DNA from: Mastigias papua
Lineage: Eukaryota > Cnidaria > Scyphozoa > Rhizostomeae > Mastigiidae
Reading direction: 5' to 3'
Length of the DNA stretch: 64,000 nt
Assembly (NCBI GenBank): GCA_964019165.1
Contig: OZ025274.1
Span: 4,812,868 to 4,876,867 of the forward strand
Both the position numbers and the translations under genes were made by a program. Under the pieces are notes generated by a model that saw only the letters and a program-made list of their open reading frames with translations, ran no database searches and had not been told where the DNA came from. Shown here piece after piece: positions 25,101 to 54,685 of the stretch (position 1 is its first letter; each line of letters opens with the position of its first letter).

Positions 25101-27603
25101 CACCATACCTATCACACTTTTGTTATGTATTTATCCCTGAAATGGTGAGATATTCAATGTCCTTGCTATAAACTAGGTGTGTCCACAAAGGGTACGGTCC
25201 TTATTGGGTGTAGCCCACTAAAATCCCCCAGTCTATGGTCACTGGCACCAATATTGTTGGTCATGGAAAGTCAGTGAAGATTACTTTCAATTTCTGTGGC
25301 AACCATGTACATATGCACAATTTGAAGTCATGTGTATCTATGGAGCATATGTATATTTGTTTGAATGATTTGAATCTGAGATTTTATTGAAAAGTATGCA
25401 AAGTTGATGTTTATCAAGAAATGATGTTTGCTTCTTGTGGATGCAAGCTGATAAGTTATTAAATTAAAAATGAATTTATTGTACTCTAGATTTTCATGCA
25501 TAGAGTCTTCATGTTTCTTTGTCTCTAGGACATTGCATTATAGATGAAAACAAATCAAAATGCATGGAAGTGACCTATTCTGCATGTGTTACTGTTTTAC
25601 TACCCAGTGCCATCTTACCTCTAATGTGAGTCATTTCTTTGAACTTTACACAATAAACCTCATCTTCATATGACTAGGTGGTATATACACCTAAGAACTG
25701 CTTAGCAACTGTAGTTGGTAGCTAATATGGCATGATATCCTTACACTCAAGCATCTTTTTTCTTCAGAACTGCTCAGGAGCAATGCAGTAGGGTGGCAGT
25801 AGAATACTTGTGAATTTGTTAGTATCCACCTAACATTCCTTTGACAATTATCAACTATTTCATCAGATGATATGTTACATTTGTGTTTACATTGTGAGAA
25901 ATAGTGACAGTAGTTAGTGAAATGGAAAGTCAGTTATCTACTGTAGCATGGACCTTTATTAGTGATGACAGGAGAACAAAGCAACAAGTATATCAAGAGA
26001 TGCTAGAGAGCTGCTCTTCAGTGCATTTCATCTATACTTTGTAGTAACTCAAGTATAGTACTCAAAATATACCATGCACCTGGGCCAACAATTTGTGAGT
26101 GCGAGCTTAATCCCAGAAGAATGCACCAAGGTTGCTTGTATGGAAGGACCCTATGAATTTGCAAGTGCAAACTATACCCTGTATTTGAAGCAGTATCCTA
26201 TATTCTTCAAGCTTTATGGCTTTATATTGTAGTTATATTTCACTATCAAATCAAAGTACACTCAAGAGTGTTATCCCTAAGTAGCATCAGTGAGTTATTA
26301 TTTTTCATATATCTCTTCTAGGCAATTTAAAGAATATGATGATAAGTTCCATTGTTGTTTGCTTTGAATTATTTTTTATTATATATATTATAGATCCTGT
26401 GAGTTTGTTGCTAGTTCATCACTTGTAAGGATTTTGTTCTCCACCCATTTATTTGGTTAGTTTTGTTATATACTAATTCAACTGTTTTCATGCCCTCCAG
26501 AAAGCCACATCCCTGTAATGCCACCAAAGACTCTCCTCACCCTTCAAGATTTTATATTGTGGGAAACAGGAAAGATACCAGATCTGCAGTGACAGACTGC
26601 AAGAAGAACGAGATGCAAATGTCATTATCAAAGCATAAAAGCTATTCAAATGAAGTATTGCTTAGTCTTGTAAGTAGATAACTATTTTGTGAAGTTTGAT
26701 CAACACAGAAAATGTAGTCTTTGCCAGAAGGATGAAGATAGACCCTTTGTTAAGTTTAATGAACAGTTTTCATGTTTAAAATCCCTTTAATATGGTTGTG
26801 CTGCTGTAAATGATGTGAAATTGATGGTGTGTTCAATTTTGATGGGATAGTTACAGTGTCACCTATAAACATGACTCTTAAAACAAATAGCAGCTTGATT
26901 ATGAAAGCCTAATTAAATTTTTTTATACATACCTATTATACTCAAGAATTTGATCAACATAATATCACCAAGGAATCAGAGGTTTGAGTGAAAACTTAGG
27001 TGATTCATTGTAGCAGATTTTTTGTATGAAGAAGGGTTTATGCATATGAAAGGCAACTGCTACCAGTCAGAATTTCTTTATTTCAAAATATGTCCTGGGT
27101 GCATGGAAGGTGTTAAATTAATAATTATGGAATGTTTTAGGGAACCTTGATTGTGTTTGACCCTTCCTCCCTGACTGATATTTATGGGACTGCTGGAATG
27201 CTTTATGGGGTTCTTATAATCAAACTGATAGCTGGAGCTTTATCCTTTTTTATGTGTCACACAGTATGTCATCTTTGCATGAAAATAATCAGTAAATTGT
27301 GTTATTGTTATGTCAGGTTCTTGGTTTTCTTGTCCCCATATCAGCTTCTGTTAAGACTATCATGTGATCTGTCTCATAAAACAGTACTTCATTCAAGCAC
27401 ATGGGAATGGACGTTCATTGTTATGTGGCAAAGTTTTGGTCATGTGAATGTTGGACTAGCATTGAATGAGTCCCTTCCTTTCTTTGCAGGCAGAGAAGAC
27501 ACAAGTGAACCTCAGGCTTCAACTTGCAAGCTATGTCTTGTTTGTCATCTTGCTCTCATTTCTGCTCTATGCCACTCTGAAGGGAAGATCATTGAAATGG
27601 TAG
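22197..27603 (+). CDS. TMEM248: TMEM248-family membrane protein, six exons
   Basis: Exons are 22197-22364, 22772-23000, 24267-24323, 25529-25625, 26501-26669 and 27490-27603. All have GT-AG borders and consistent phases, giving 277 aa (vertebrate TMEM248 is about 314). The start is the first ATG in frame (ATGACAACTGAACGG). A first membrane helix lies at residues about 22-43 (PPWTIFLTCLGVCACGFLML), as in the family. The middle is extracytoplasmic, with several N-x-S/T sites. A GHC...VTYSACVTVLL block matches the conserved GHCxxxVFTACMTL region. A second helix near the C-terminus (SYVLFVILLSFLLYATLKGR) matches the family's SYFLFxxxxxxxYAxxKGR end. The protein ends shortly after that helix. The molecular function of the family is poorly known. 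The symbol is by family resemblance. Confidence 0.83.
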
Positions 27604-29678
27604 CCCTTGTGAGTACTTTTGATATCCATTCTTCTGGTCAGAAACTGTTGAAGATTATGTAGAATTTCCTCTGAGATTCCAGAACCAGATGAGGTTATGT
27701 CCATTTCTGCTATGGATGATACGTAATACTACTGTGCATTTTTGTTTTATACACAAAAACTTTATTTACGTTTTTGTAGTTAACTAAGCAGGGGGTAATG
27801 TTTGTCCAATTGCTTTCAGAATTGTGTTCCCTGGTAGATGTTTTGTGGGTACATGATTGTATCACATTGTCATGATATCAGATATGGTGGAAAAATTGGC
27901 AATCCATACCCTGCCCATATTGACAAGTATGATAGAAAATGAATCTGTTGGGCCAAATCCTCCATGTGGCAGAAGCAGCACTGGTTTCCAGAGAGAGAAG
28001 TATCTGCTAGACTATGTATTAATGTTTGCCTGGACAATGTTGCTGCAAACCTCTCAGTGTAGCTGTGAGCCAAAATAATACATTTGCTTGAATTTTTCAC
28101 CTATTTCCAGGGCTTCACGTTTGTCACAATTTCAGCTCTTAGGGTTATATCCTGCAGTGTCTTATGTTTAATGTCCAAAGATCATGGCATCTCAAATGAT
28201 ATTATCGTCAATTGTCTTTCCATTTCTGGAAGAAAATTGAGGTGACCTAAGATCTGTGGCAGACACTCACTAGAAATGGGAGGGAATATTTCTAAAGAAC
28301 AATGAAATTTTTGTGAAATTTTAGTGTATGATTGCTAGACTTTTTAATCAGAGCTGCTGCCTGGACTCCTGTGGTCTGGTCACTCCCCCCCCCCCACAGT
28401 GGGCCCATAATGCGATTATGTGGTAATTTGGGCATAGCTTGGTCAATTTTTGTCGTATGAGGGAGTATGACCCCTCATTCTAATTGTATTTTTAAACCAG
28501 ATTCACGGAAAAAGTATGATTCTTTTTACTACCCATATGAAGGGGTATTTGGGTCAGAGTACCTTACTAGACACTTACTGTCCCAACTGGGTTAACAGGT
28601 AAAGGAAAGAACCCGTGATGAAAAGTTCTGCATTTAACGGTAAATGTCGTAATTGATATCGAAAAGGTAGCATCGACTGTTAATCTGATACACATTCAGT
28701 CAAGCAAACTGTTTTTATGGAACTTTCCTTATGGCACCAAGTAGAAAAGGATAATTTAAAAATTATACTACTAAAACGTATAACAGTATTGCACGAAGCT
28801 CACGAACTATGCGCTTGATGTACCGAAGTAAAAAAAGTTTCAAAACTTTACTTGCCACCGTCAAAGCAAGCAACGGAAAAAGTTGTGAAATGCACGGAGT
28901 TCGAAGAAAAATCTAGCGCCATTTTCGATTGTATCGATCGATTTTTTAATGAAGAACGAGATCAAAGAAAAAGCCATTGCTTCGTATAGCTTAGGCCAAC
29001 AAAGTGAGTCGTAGTGAGAAGACTCTACTTTCCTTAACAACAGAATCTCAAAAAATTAAGGCAATAATTTTATAAGACAATACGTGAAGATAAAAATGAC
29101 TTTGCTACGAACTAGTGCAAATGGTAATTATGACTGACATAAATTTTGAATATTGAAAATGGAAGCTATTGAGTTTACACAGAAACAACTATTTGAATTA
29201 TTCTCTTCGATTGAAAAAAGAGGGGGGAAGCCGTCAAACAGGGGATATTATGCCATAGTGAACAGTCAAGTACCTCCTACCTGTAATTTAGAACCATATT
29301 GGTGAAGTGAACTTAATTCTGCAATTCGCAAGTACAAGAGGAATAACGTGAACGAGTGACATTGGCACAGCTAGTACCAATAAGTGGCAATGAAATCTTA
29401 CTGTCAGTTGATGTATTCGAGAAAGATTCATCTGACGAGTGTCGGACGAAAAAAAGCTTTTCAGTATGCCTAAAACATGATACTGCTTTTTCGTGCTGTA
29501 GTGAAGTTCTGTAGTACCAACAGACTTTTCTAAGGTCCATCTGTAATTGAGCTAGAATTTCCTTTAGTTACAGAAAATTATCCAATCTTTTCTCCAGCTG
29601 TTCAATCAGAATTTTCTTCTGTTATTTTGCATAATAGCACCCCTGGTTCTATAGCTGATACATCACAAGTTAATTGAA

Positions 29679-29990
29679 ATGAACGATGGGGAAAGTATAG
29701 GTTGGTATTCTGAAGAAGGCCTAGACGCAAATAATAAAGATATACGCAACTACTTAGAACGCCTTAGCAGAAAATGCAATAATAATTATCAAATTGAAGA
29801 TGTGCACCACCGTTTATTAGTAAGGTCTGATCCATATTTGATCCACACTACATCAAAGTATATTGAGGGAAAACTGTGCTCAGTTTGTAAATCTATAGAT
29901 CAGACAGTACGGACTTACGATGCACATCAGTTTGCAGTCCATGGTCTTGAGGAGCCCTTTATGTGGTTTCAATTTTATGCAGAAATGTAG
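29679..29990 (+). pseudogene. Transposase-like C-terminal fragment, 103 aa
   Basis: A clean reading frame in the middle of the 28.4-31.1 kb element has the pattern WYSEEGLDANNKDIRNYLER, then RK, D-V-x2-RLL and RSDP, then a CSVC pair. From memory, similar SE-x-NKD-x-R...RLL-x-SDP blocks occur in transposon-derived proteins of many invertebrates. The DNA upstream in the element reads like broken coding sequence in all frames. I treat it as a remnant, not a host gene. Confidence 0.4.
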
Positions 29991-30059
29991 ATTTCAGCGT
30001 TCTTGTTTCGTGTATGACACATGACCAATATTACTTAGTCTAATTTATTCAAAAAATAG

Positions 30060-30730
30060 GTATCTACATGGTCTGTGGTCAGTATGTTCTGTATTGAGAG
30101 TAGGCTGATAGTTGTGGAAAACTCGCCTGATCGCCAAAATTGGTTCTACGTCCCTAGAATTGTTGTTGCTTTGCTCTAAATTCAGATTTGACTATACTCT
30201 GTAAAATATTGATTCTTATAGCATATACATCAGGGAATCAGTATCTTTATACTTAACATCTGTCCAGAATCCATCTCTTGGGTGCAATTTGAGGATAATA
30301 ACAAATTTTTGAGAATTTTGTACAAAAAATACTGTTATGCTGGGCCCCTCAGCTCTAAAGAAGCGGACAAAATCTGGGACAGTAAGGGTCTAGTCTATTT
30401 TAAAACTAGGCTGTTGCATGATCTGTGGTCAAAGTAACCTAGTTCCTTTGACTTAAGAGAGTTGTTTTGTTGGAATAAGACATACTCTGCATTGAGTGAA
30501 GCCTCACAGTTGCGAAATTGCTTGATCTCAGAAATTGGTTCTATGGTCCTGCAATTTTTTTTGCATTGGTCTAAAACCGGATTTGATTATACTATAAGCA
30601 TTATTGATTCTTATAGAATATTTATCTAGGAATTAGAATATATATTGTTTATATATGTCCAGAATCCATCTTCATGGTGCAATTTGAGGATAAATACAAA
30701 TTTTTCGTGAATTGGATACCACAATATTGA
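30060..30730. repeat. Diverged tandem duplication
   Basis: Two units of about 360-400 bp share segments such as GATTCTTATAGAATA/GCATA, TGTCCAGAATCCATCT and GTGCAATTTGAGGATAA. They lie next to each other inside the 28.4-31.1 kb element and have diverged considerably by eye. Confidence 0.65.
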
Positions 30731-32305
30731 ATATCCTGAGCACCCAACTCTTTGAAAGAAACCCAAAATGAGCCAATGACGGGCTGAACTGTCAAATATT
30801 GTGGTTTTTTTATATTAGCAATAAACGTTGGTTGTCAGAAATGGGTTATGTTTATGGAAATTTGTGAAACTCTGTTATTCTTACAGGTATTTTTACAATA
30901 TACTGAAATCTTTATTGAACTGTTTGAAAGCTTTACTTATCGTTAGATTCTATACATATTCTGAATTTTAAATTGACACAACTTTTCTTATAGAAATGGT
31001 ATTCGGCTGATTCTTGTTGCATTGAATCAGAAATTCTTTCTAGTTTTCAGAAATATAAATTTTATGTTAATCCTTTGATAGTCATTTTTGTCCAAATTAC
31101 CCTCCCTGGGCCCACTGTGCCCCCCCCCATAAACAGTCAATTGTCTGGTACTGCCTGAGTTGCTGGCACAATAGTGCTGAATGAGGGAATATTTATAGTT
31201 TAAGTATTGAGGTGGTGTGGCAACACATTTTGGGTAAAATTTTAATTTAATTCAATGAAATTTTGAATGTAAGAGATTTATTTGAGGATTTTGCTTCTAT
31301 TTTCACATCTATTTTCTGTTACTTGTTCATGTCAAAGAGATGAAACGGTATTTACCGATAACAAAATATATGTTCATATGTTGCAAGTATTTATATGTAT
31401 GTTGCAATTATTTATATTTTCTCTTATGTCGTAGATTAAGCAGTGAATAGATCTCTTCCAAAGCAACTACTTTAGTATAAATATGCTGAACTTCTGAATG
31501 TTCGTTAGAATTTTCTCACTGGAATATTGGGAGAGAGAGTGGCATCTCCACATCCCATTAGCTCCACACCCCATTGGTTTCAAATAGCAGCACAGCTTAG
31601 TAATAACTAAATGCTTATTTTGATCTATGGCACTGGTGGTGCAACACACGATTTCGAATGACAAGGTGCCAGTTTTGGGCACCCCCTAAAATTGAACTTT
31701 ATAGCGGTAGCTATAAATGTAAGAGGGCTTAAAATTTAGGGGGCTGCGTTACTCTCTGTGTTACAGTTCTTGTCAAGCTCTGAACAGTTTTTAGCTTTCC
31801 TGTGTATTGATGTGCAATCTGTTGTAGTTCATTAATGCATTCTCAGAGCCGGGCAATCTCCGTTGGCCAACTCTCACTGTAAAGTGTATGCACTTACGTC
31901 TCAGGTTCTAGAAAACTGGCCCTGTTCTCTGATTTTTAATTCAAATGTTACCCCTTTGTCGCTGGAACCAGAGAAAGAAATTGAACCCGTTTGTTAGAAC
32001 ACCAAGGAGGTAAAGTTTAGCAGAATAGTTAAAATTTACAGACTAATTCAGCATTTCCCACCACTGCCCTATTTGCCAAAGAACACTTGCAATATGCAAT
32101 AATTTGAACACACTTTCGAGGAATTCAGAGCATTTTCAGCTACATGGAAGCCCTACATCCGAAAAATCTATAACAGCTAGGAAAAGGGATTGTCTGCATT
32201 AATTTAAAACTGTATTCTTCAGATTTTGTTAAAGTAGCACCCGTTGACCCGCCGGGTCTGCAATAACTCTTGTGCCTGGTTTATGTAGTGCTGTTCTTAA
32301 TAGGT

Positions 32306-32500
32306 GATAATAATAATTTATTCGTGTAATTGATACAAAATCATTTACAGGACGATACCATGGGGTGTAAAAATTAATTAGCTACCCCATGACCATTACA
32401 TTAAACATTAAACAAATTAACTAAACTAAACTAGACGAAACTAACTACAATTACAAAACAAATTATACATACATTAAATACATACCTAACACAGTTGTCT
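32306..32500. repeat. Dispersed repeat with CCATGGGG hairpin, copy 1
   Basis: The core ACCATGGGGTG...AGCTACCCCATG can fold into a hairpin and is followed by A-rich sequence. A related copy is at about 60375-60510 (CACCATGGGGAG...CTGACTACCCCATGG). The family was not recognised. A SINE or LINE 3' end is possible. Confidence 0.5.
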
Positions 32501-32937
32501 CCAACCCCCCACAACCGTAGACTACGCACCGCAGGGCAATTTGACCACGACCCAGGATAGACGTGGATATGATAGCTCCGCCATATAAAGCTGGCAGAGT
32601 ATATATAGGGGGCTTGAAGACAGTATCATAACGGAATACTGTATTGGATCGAATAAATCACTTGAATGATAATAATTCACTTGAAGCTTAAAAATCTGGT
32701 TGACTGCTACTCTAACCTTTAGGTGTCGAACAGTGCTGGAAAATGCTTTAAAACCCTTGAGTCTCAGGCCATATTCGTGAAATTATATTAACCATGGGCT
32801 TAACTATATACTTTGTCATAATAGCACCGAGTTGCAATCTTGGAGGTAGACTTTTTTCGGGATTTTTAGAATTGTTTATTATTATTATAAATTCTGTACG
32901 TTTGGTAGATTTTAGTAGCTTCAAATATATAGCTAAT

Positions 32938-33232
32938 CAGAGTCCAGAAAAAACCACGGCTCCACGGTTCTGAGCCCGAGGAAGATTTTGTATTCTACGT
33001 CGTATTTGAGGAAGGTTTAGTAATTTGTATCAACAATCCAGTTTCAGCAAAGTCTTCAGTTAATGTTACATCGACTGTGAAAGGCATAGGCATTCTGCAG
33101 TAAAAACAATTCTTTGAGACATACACAATGCAGGGTTTAGGAACTATGGCGAATTTTGATTGTCTCAAAAGAGGAAAGTTCATGCTGAAGATTTGACATT
33201 CTGAGGAGGGTTGAAACTTTTTCTGGACTCTG
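32938..33232. mobile_element. hAT-like MITE, copy 1 (295 bp)
   Basis: The ends CAGAGTCCAGAAAAA and TTTTTCTGGACTCTG are inverted repeats. Flanking octamers TAGCTAAT and CAGCTAAT match at 7 of 8 positions. The whole sequence is the reverse complement, with mutations, of the element at 49513-49809. There is no transposase. Confidence 0.85.
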
Positions 33233-34116
33233 CAGCTAATTTACACCAACTGAAGTTACATGAAATAGGCAATAATATTGAAATAAGAGTACAATTTGTT
33301 TCACTTGAAATAGAAGTCCTTGTAAATATATAAAGGAATGTATGGCACTAAGATAGTATGTTAGATTGGTGGGGTATGTAAACTTTTAACGCTTTATGCT
33401 CATTTTGTAGAGACCAGAACTCGATAGTTCAATGAATTCTTTATATCGTTGCCCCCTCTGATGATATACTGTTTATCCGAAGGGTTGTCACATTGCTAGC
33501 GACCCTTAAGTAAGAAGCGCACACCGTGAATTGTGGAATTTGTTCCCCGTGTAAATCCTCCCCCCTAAAATAAGCCTCCATGCTAGAACCTCAAATTTTA
33601 ACTAGCCCCCTCCCTCGGATAAGCCCCCATAGACTGGTGCTTATATGAAGTCTATTCTTTTAGGTGATGGAGAACACGAATTGTGAAGATTATCTTTTTA
33701 TGTGGTATGTCTCACGACATTTTATTACTCTCCCCGTGAATAGGCCTTCCCCTCAAATAAGCCGCCATCCAAAAAGTGTAGAAATTAGTAAGCCCCTAGG
33801 GGGCTAATGCGAGGGCTTACGTTATGTATGGTTTACAGAGAGCAGATGGTACATTAGGAAATTTTGCTTACATACAATGCTTCGTTTATTCAAGTTTGAT
33901 AATTTTGTCCTGTTGCTTTATCTATGCAGGGAACTTGGCTTTCTCTCGCTGCTTTCGCTCTCCCCGAGCTTCTAATTACCTCCGTACCATGCTATCGGCC
34001 TTATGGAGTATTATCTACAGAAAAGGAACTGAAGCCGTGACTTAGAACGAGTAACGTGTCACGAATTCAAAGAAGTGCACCAAGAACAAAGTATGAAAAT
34101 GATAAGTATAGAAAAT

Positions 34117-34626
34117 GAAACAGTCGAAGCCGCGTAAATAGGATTCGCCTAAGTCGGATATTTCACAAGCCGGACAAAAATGCACAGTCCCGGTCTGCTT
34201 GGCACAAATGCTGTACTTCTTCTTTGCTTAAGTCGTATTTCGTAAGTCGGGGTTTCTCCTAAGTCACAGCGTTTTTGAAATCCGGCTGCAATATAGCGCG
34301 ATATAAGTCGGGTTTTGAGCATGATTTGAATAGGAAAAGTGAAAAATGTTACAGCCAACAAGTCCCCTACTCTGAAATGGTGTAGGAGCCATTCTGAGTT
34401 CGTAGAAGGAATTTGGATCTTACAAAGATGGTGTTCAGGTGGTCAAGCGTTATCCAGCCAAATGGTAACTTTTATGATATCATCATGGATCGCTCTTTTT
34501 CCATTTGTCATGGGCCCCATACAAGCTCTCAGTGGATCTGGACTTCCTTTGCGTAAGTCTGACTTCGTATAAATCGGACTATTTTGTCTGGTGGGAAGAA
34601 ATCCAACTTACGCGAGTTTGACTTTA
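34117..34626. mobile_element. Pogo/Tigger-like non-autonomous remnant
   Basis: The left end AGTCGAAGCCGCGTAAATAGG and the complement of the right end (AGTCAAACTCGCGTAAGTTGG) match at about two thirds of positions. The interior has repeated TAAGTCGGA motifs. Such AAGTCG-rich ends recall Tigger/pogo elements. The exact borders are uncertain. Confidence 0.4.
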
Positions 34627-34956
34627 TTGCTATGATCTGAACTAAATCGTCCTTAGTGCAAGCAATGAGTCGGAAGCTTGGTGCGCAAGGCACAAACTTG
34701 TTGCTGGCCAAGAACGCCGGGACGTAGTATGGACACCCCTACCTTAGGGTGACCTGTACGAGTAGTTGTCAATTTCTCAGTGTTCAGTGGCGATACGAAA
34801 CACTTCGATTCCCGTGATCCTCTAGTTGCGTAATTCCTGATGCGCACGCATTCGAAGTAACCAAACAGTAAAGGAAACGATATCGAGTGAGCAGAAAAAG
34901 AATTGTGTAGAATTTTTTATTCAATACAGTGAGGGAGAAGCGAAGTTAAGAGCGAC

Positions 34957-49155
<14,199 letters not shown>

Positions 49156-49491
49156 AGGACTTCAATTAAGGGACTACATTACAGTGGCTTGATCTTTTTT
49201 TGTATTAGACACAATGTTAATAGTCTTTTTGGATTAATTTACGAAGTAAGCTGAGTGTTCATTACATAGAAATATGCACTTTCCCGTAGTAGTAAACAAG
49301 GGGAAATGTTTTGTTCATATGAGAATTGTACCTTACTGTTTATCTTGTCATTACCTTACTGTCATTGGAAATTTCTGTATCATCAAATGATTGATCTAAG
49401 CTGACTGTCACTATAAGAAGACTTCCAATTGGTGATTTATTTACACTTGGCTTATCTCAATACTTGCAATCTTGTATCTGTATATTCAAAA

Positions 49492-49497
49492 AATAAA
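49492..49497 (+). promoter_or_regulatory. Likely SERINC polyadenylation signal
   Basis: AATAAA 337 bp after the SERINC stop codon. A MITE begins 16 bases downstream, so cleavage probably falls in or next to the MITE target duplication. Confidence 0.55.
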
Positions 49498-49512
49498 AGT
49501 TTATCTTATGTG

Positions 49513-49809
49513 CAGAGTCCAGAAAAAGTTCCAACCTTCCTCCGGCTGCCAAATCTTCACGATAAACCTTCCTCTTTTAAGACTATCAAAACTAGCCAAA
49601 GTTTTTAGTTTATGAACTCTGCATTGTGTATGTCTCAGAAGCATTACTGTAAATAGGCTATGCCTTTTACAGTCGATGTCGCATTACATGAAAACTTTGC
49701 TGAAACTGGATTGTTGATGCAAATTTCAAAACCTTCCTCAAATATGACATAAAGAGCAAAATTTTCCTCCGGCTCAGAGCCGTGGAGCCGTTACTTTTTC
49801 TGGACTCTG
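49513..49809. mobile_element. hAT-like MITE, copy 2 (297 bp)
   Basis: The ends CAGAGTCCAGAAAAAGT and ACTTTTTCTGGACTCTG are inverted repeats. The octamer CTTATGTG flanks both sides exactly (49505-49512 and 49810-49817), a perfect hAT-type duplication. The sequence is the reverse complement of the copy at 32938. It lies 15 bp past the SERINC AATAAA signal. Confidence 0.93.
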
Positions 49810-49817
49810 CTTATGTG

Positions 49818-53707
<3,890 letters not shown>

Positions 53708-54685
53708 TCATACAGAATCCTCTGATAACAGTCCAGCATTTCTTATTGCCTTGTATTGGTCCGGTATTTCCATTAGGGCATGCAAAGCGAAAGCAGTACC
53801 TGGGTTTTTCGCCCTCTTCGTTACTCCATGATAGTCTACAAACTGAAAATTATCGAATTTTCTCGTGGGTAGCTTCTCATCGTATTCAGACATGATATCC
53901 CAAGGGCCATCTCCTACACCAACAAGAATTATTGACAGAGGATATAATGATGCCTTCACTATTGCATGGCGTGTGTTTATGTCCTGTTCTTCCGTCACCT
54001 GGCCGTCTGCTATTATCAACAGAATGTGATAGCTTTTTTTACTTTTCACTATTTCAATAGCTTTTCTTATTATGGGTTCAAAGTTTGTCGGTCCGCTCAA
54101 ATCAACCGTTTGCACAATGTCGTTGTATCGTCTCAACACATCATCAAAGCCCGCACAAGGCAAGTCATTCTCGCAAAATGGGAAAACTGCTGTATCCTTA
54201 GTTGTTTTATCACCAAATCCGTACACTGGAATAAGATTATCCGCATCAAACGCGCTTAGAGTTTCTGCCATTGCTCCTATTACTTTCTGATACGGGTTCG
54301 CCCGCCTACTGCTTTTACTAACATAGTGAAGGGAGCGATGATCGAATGTTTTTCTTCCCTGCCATTCGTTACTGGCTGTGAAATCTATCCCAATTATTAA
54401 ATTACAATCTTCCAAACCAGTATTTTTTATTGCTTTGATTATATCTTCATAGTTGTCAAAGTGATCTCCAATTGCGCTAAAATTGCTGTTCAAATCAATA
54501 TCTGCATTACTAATTATCTTTACGATCTCCTTCCACAGGGCAGTCTGTTTATACTTGATGTTTGGTGCACCTCGCTTGTTGATGCGCGTAACAGTGTCAA
54601 GCAAGACTTTCCTTATCGGCTTTGCAAATAAGAGTAATCCAATAAAGACTGAAATTAAGGACAAGCACAACGTAATAATCTCCAT
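53708..54685 (-). CDS. Copine-type VWA-domain protein with N-terminal membrane anchor
   Basis: Single exon, 325 aa. Residues 3-21 form a hydrophobic helix (ITLCLSLISVFIGLLLFAK) followed by basic residues, consistent with a signal anchor. The copine-like VWA domain spans about residues 94-290. Metal-site (MIDAS) residues are visible: D101-F-T-A-S105, Thr200 in GPTNF and Asp227 in ADGQ. NPYQKVIGAM and the IPVYGFGD motif are typical of copines and plant RGLG proteins. There are no C2 domains (unlike copines) and no RING finger (unlike RGLG). The tail (TAFALHALMEIPDQYKAI) also matches the family. Partner and substrate are unknown. It may share an upstream region with the divergent UBL4A gene 1.26 kb away. 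Confidence 0.88.
   Translation of the reverse strand: MEIITLCLSLISVFIGLLLFAKPIRKVLLDTVTRINKRGAPNIKYKQTALWKEIVKIISNADIDLNSNFSAIGDHFDNYEDIIKAIKNTGLEDCNLIIGIDFTASNEWQGRKTFDHRSLHYVSKSSRRANPYQKVIGAMAETLSAFDADNLIPVYGFGDKTTKDTAVFPFCENDLPCAGFDDVLRRYNDIVQTVDLSGPTNFEPIIRKAIEIVKSKKSYHILLIIADGQVTEEQDINTRHAIVKASLYPLSIILVGVGDGPWDIMSEYDEKLPTRKFDNFQFVDYHGVTKRAKNPGTAFALHALMEIPDQYKAIRNAGLLSEDSV

Larger units (their letters stand above)
28395..31119. mobile_element. Decayed 2.7-kb DNA transposon inserted in poly-C
   Basis: The left end CACAGTGGGCCCATAATG and the right end ...CTGGGCCCACTGTG are inverted repeats (12 bp perfect). A second match, GTAATTTGG, lies just inside. Runs of eight or more C flank both ends, consistent with an 8-bp target duplication of CCCCCCCC. 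Inside is a transposase-like fragment (29679-29990) and a diverged tandem duplication (30.06-30.73 kb). The superfamily is not certain; an 8-bp duplication would fit hAT or P. Confidence 0.65.
27604..34956. other. Intergenic; transposon-rich
   Basis: From left to right it holds the TMEM248 3' flank, a 2.7-kb decayed DNA transposon in poly-C (28395-31119), a repeat with a CCATGGGG hairpin (32.3 kb), a hAT-like MITE (32938-33232), an AATAAGCCCCC-type repetitive stretch (33.54-33.82 kb) and a pogo-like element (34.1-34.6 kb). No host gene is supported. Confidence 0.55.

Noticed and set aside
27147..27662. 171-codon plus-strand open frame
   Set aside because: It runs through TMEM248 intron 5 and over exon 6 in another frame. 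The exon 6 frame fits the family far better.
53966..54290. Plus-strand frames inside the VWA gene
   Set aside because: Antisense shadows of a well-supported minus-strand domain protein.
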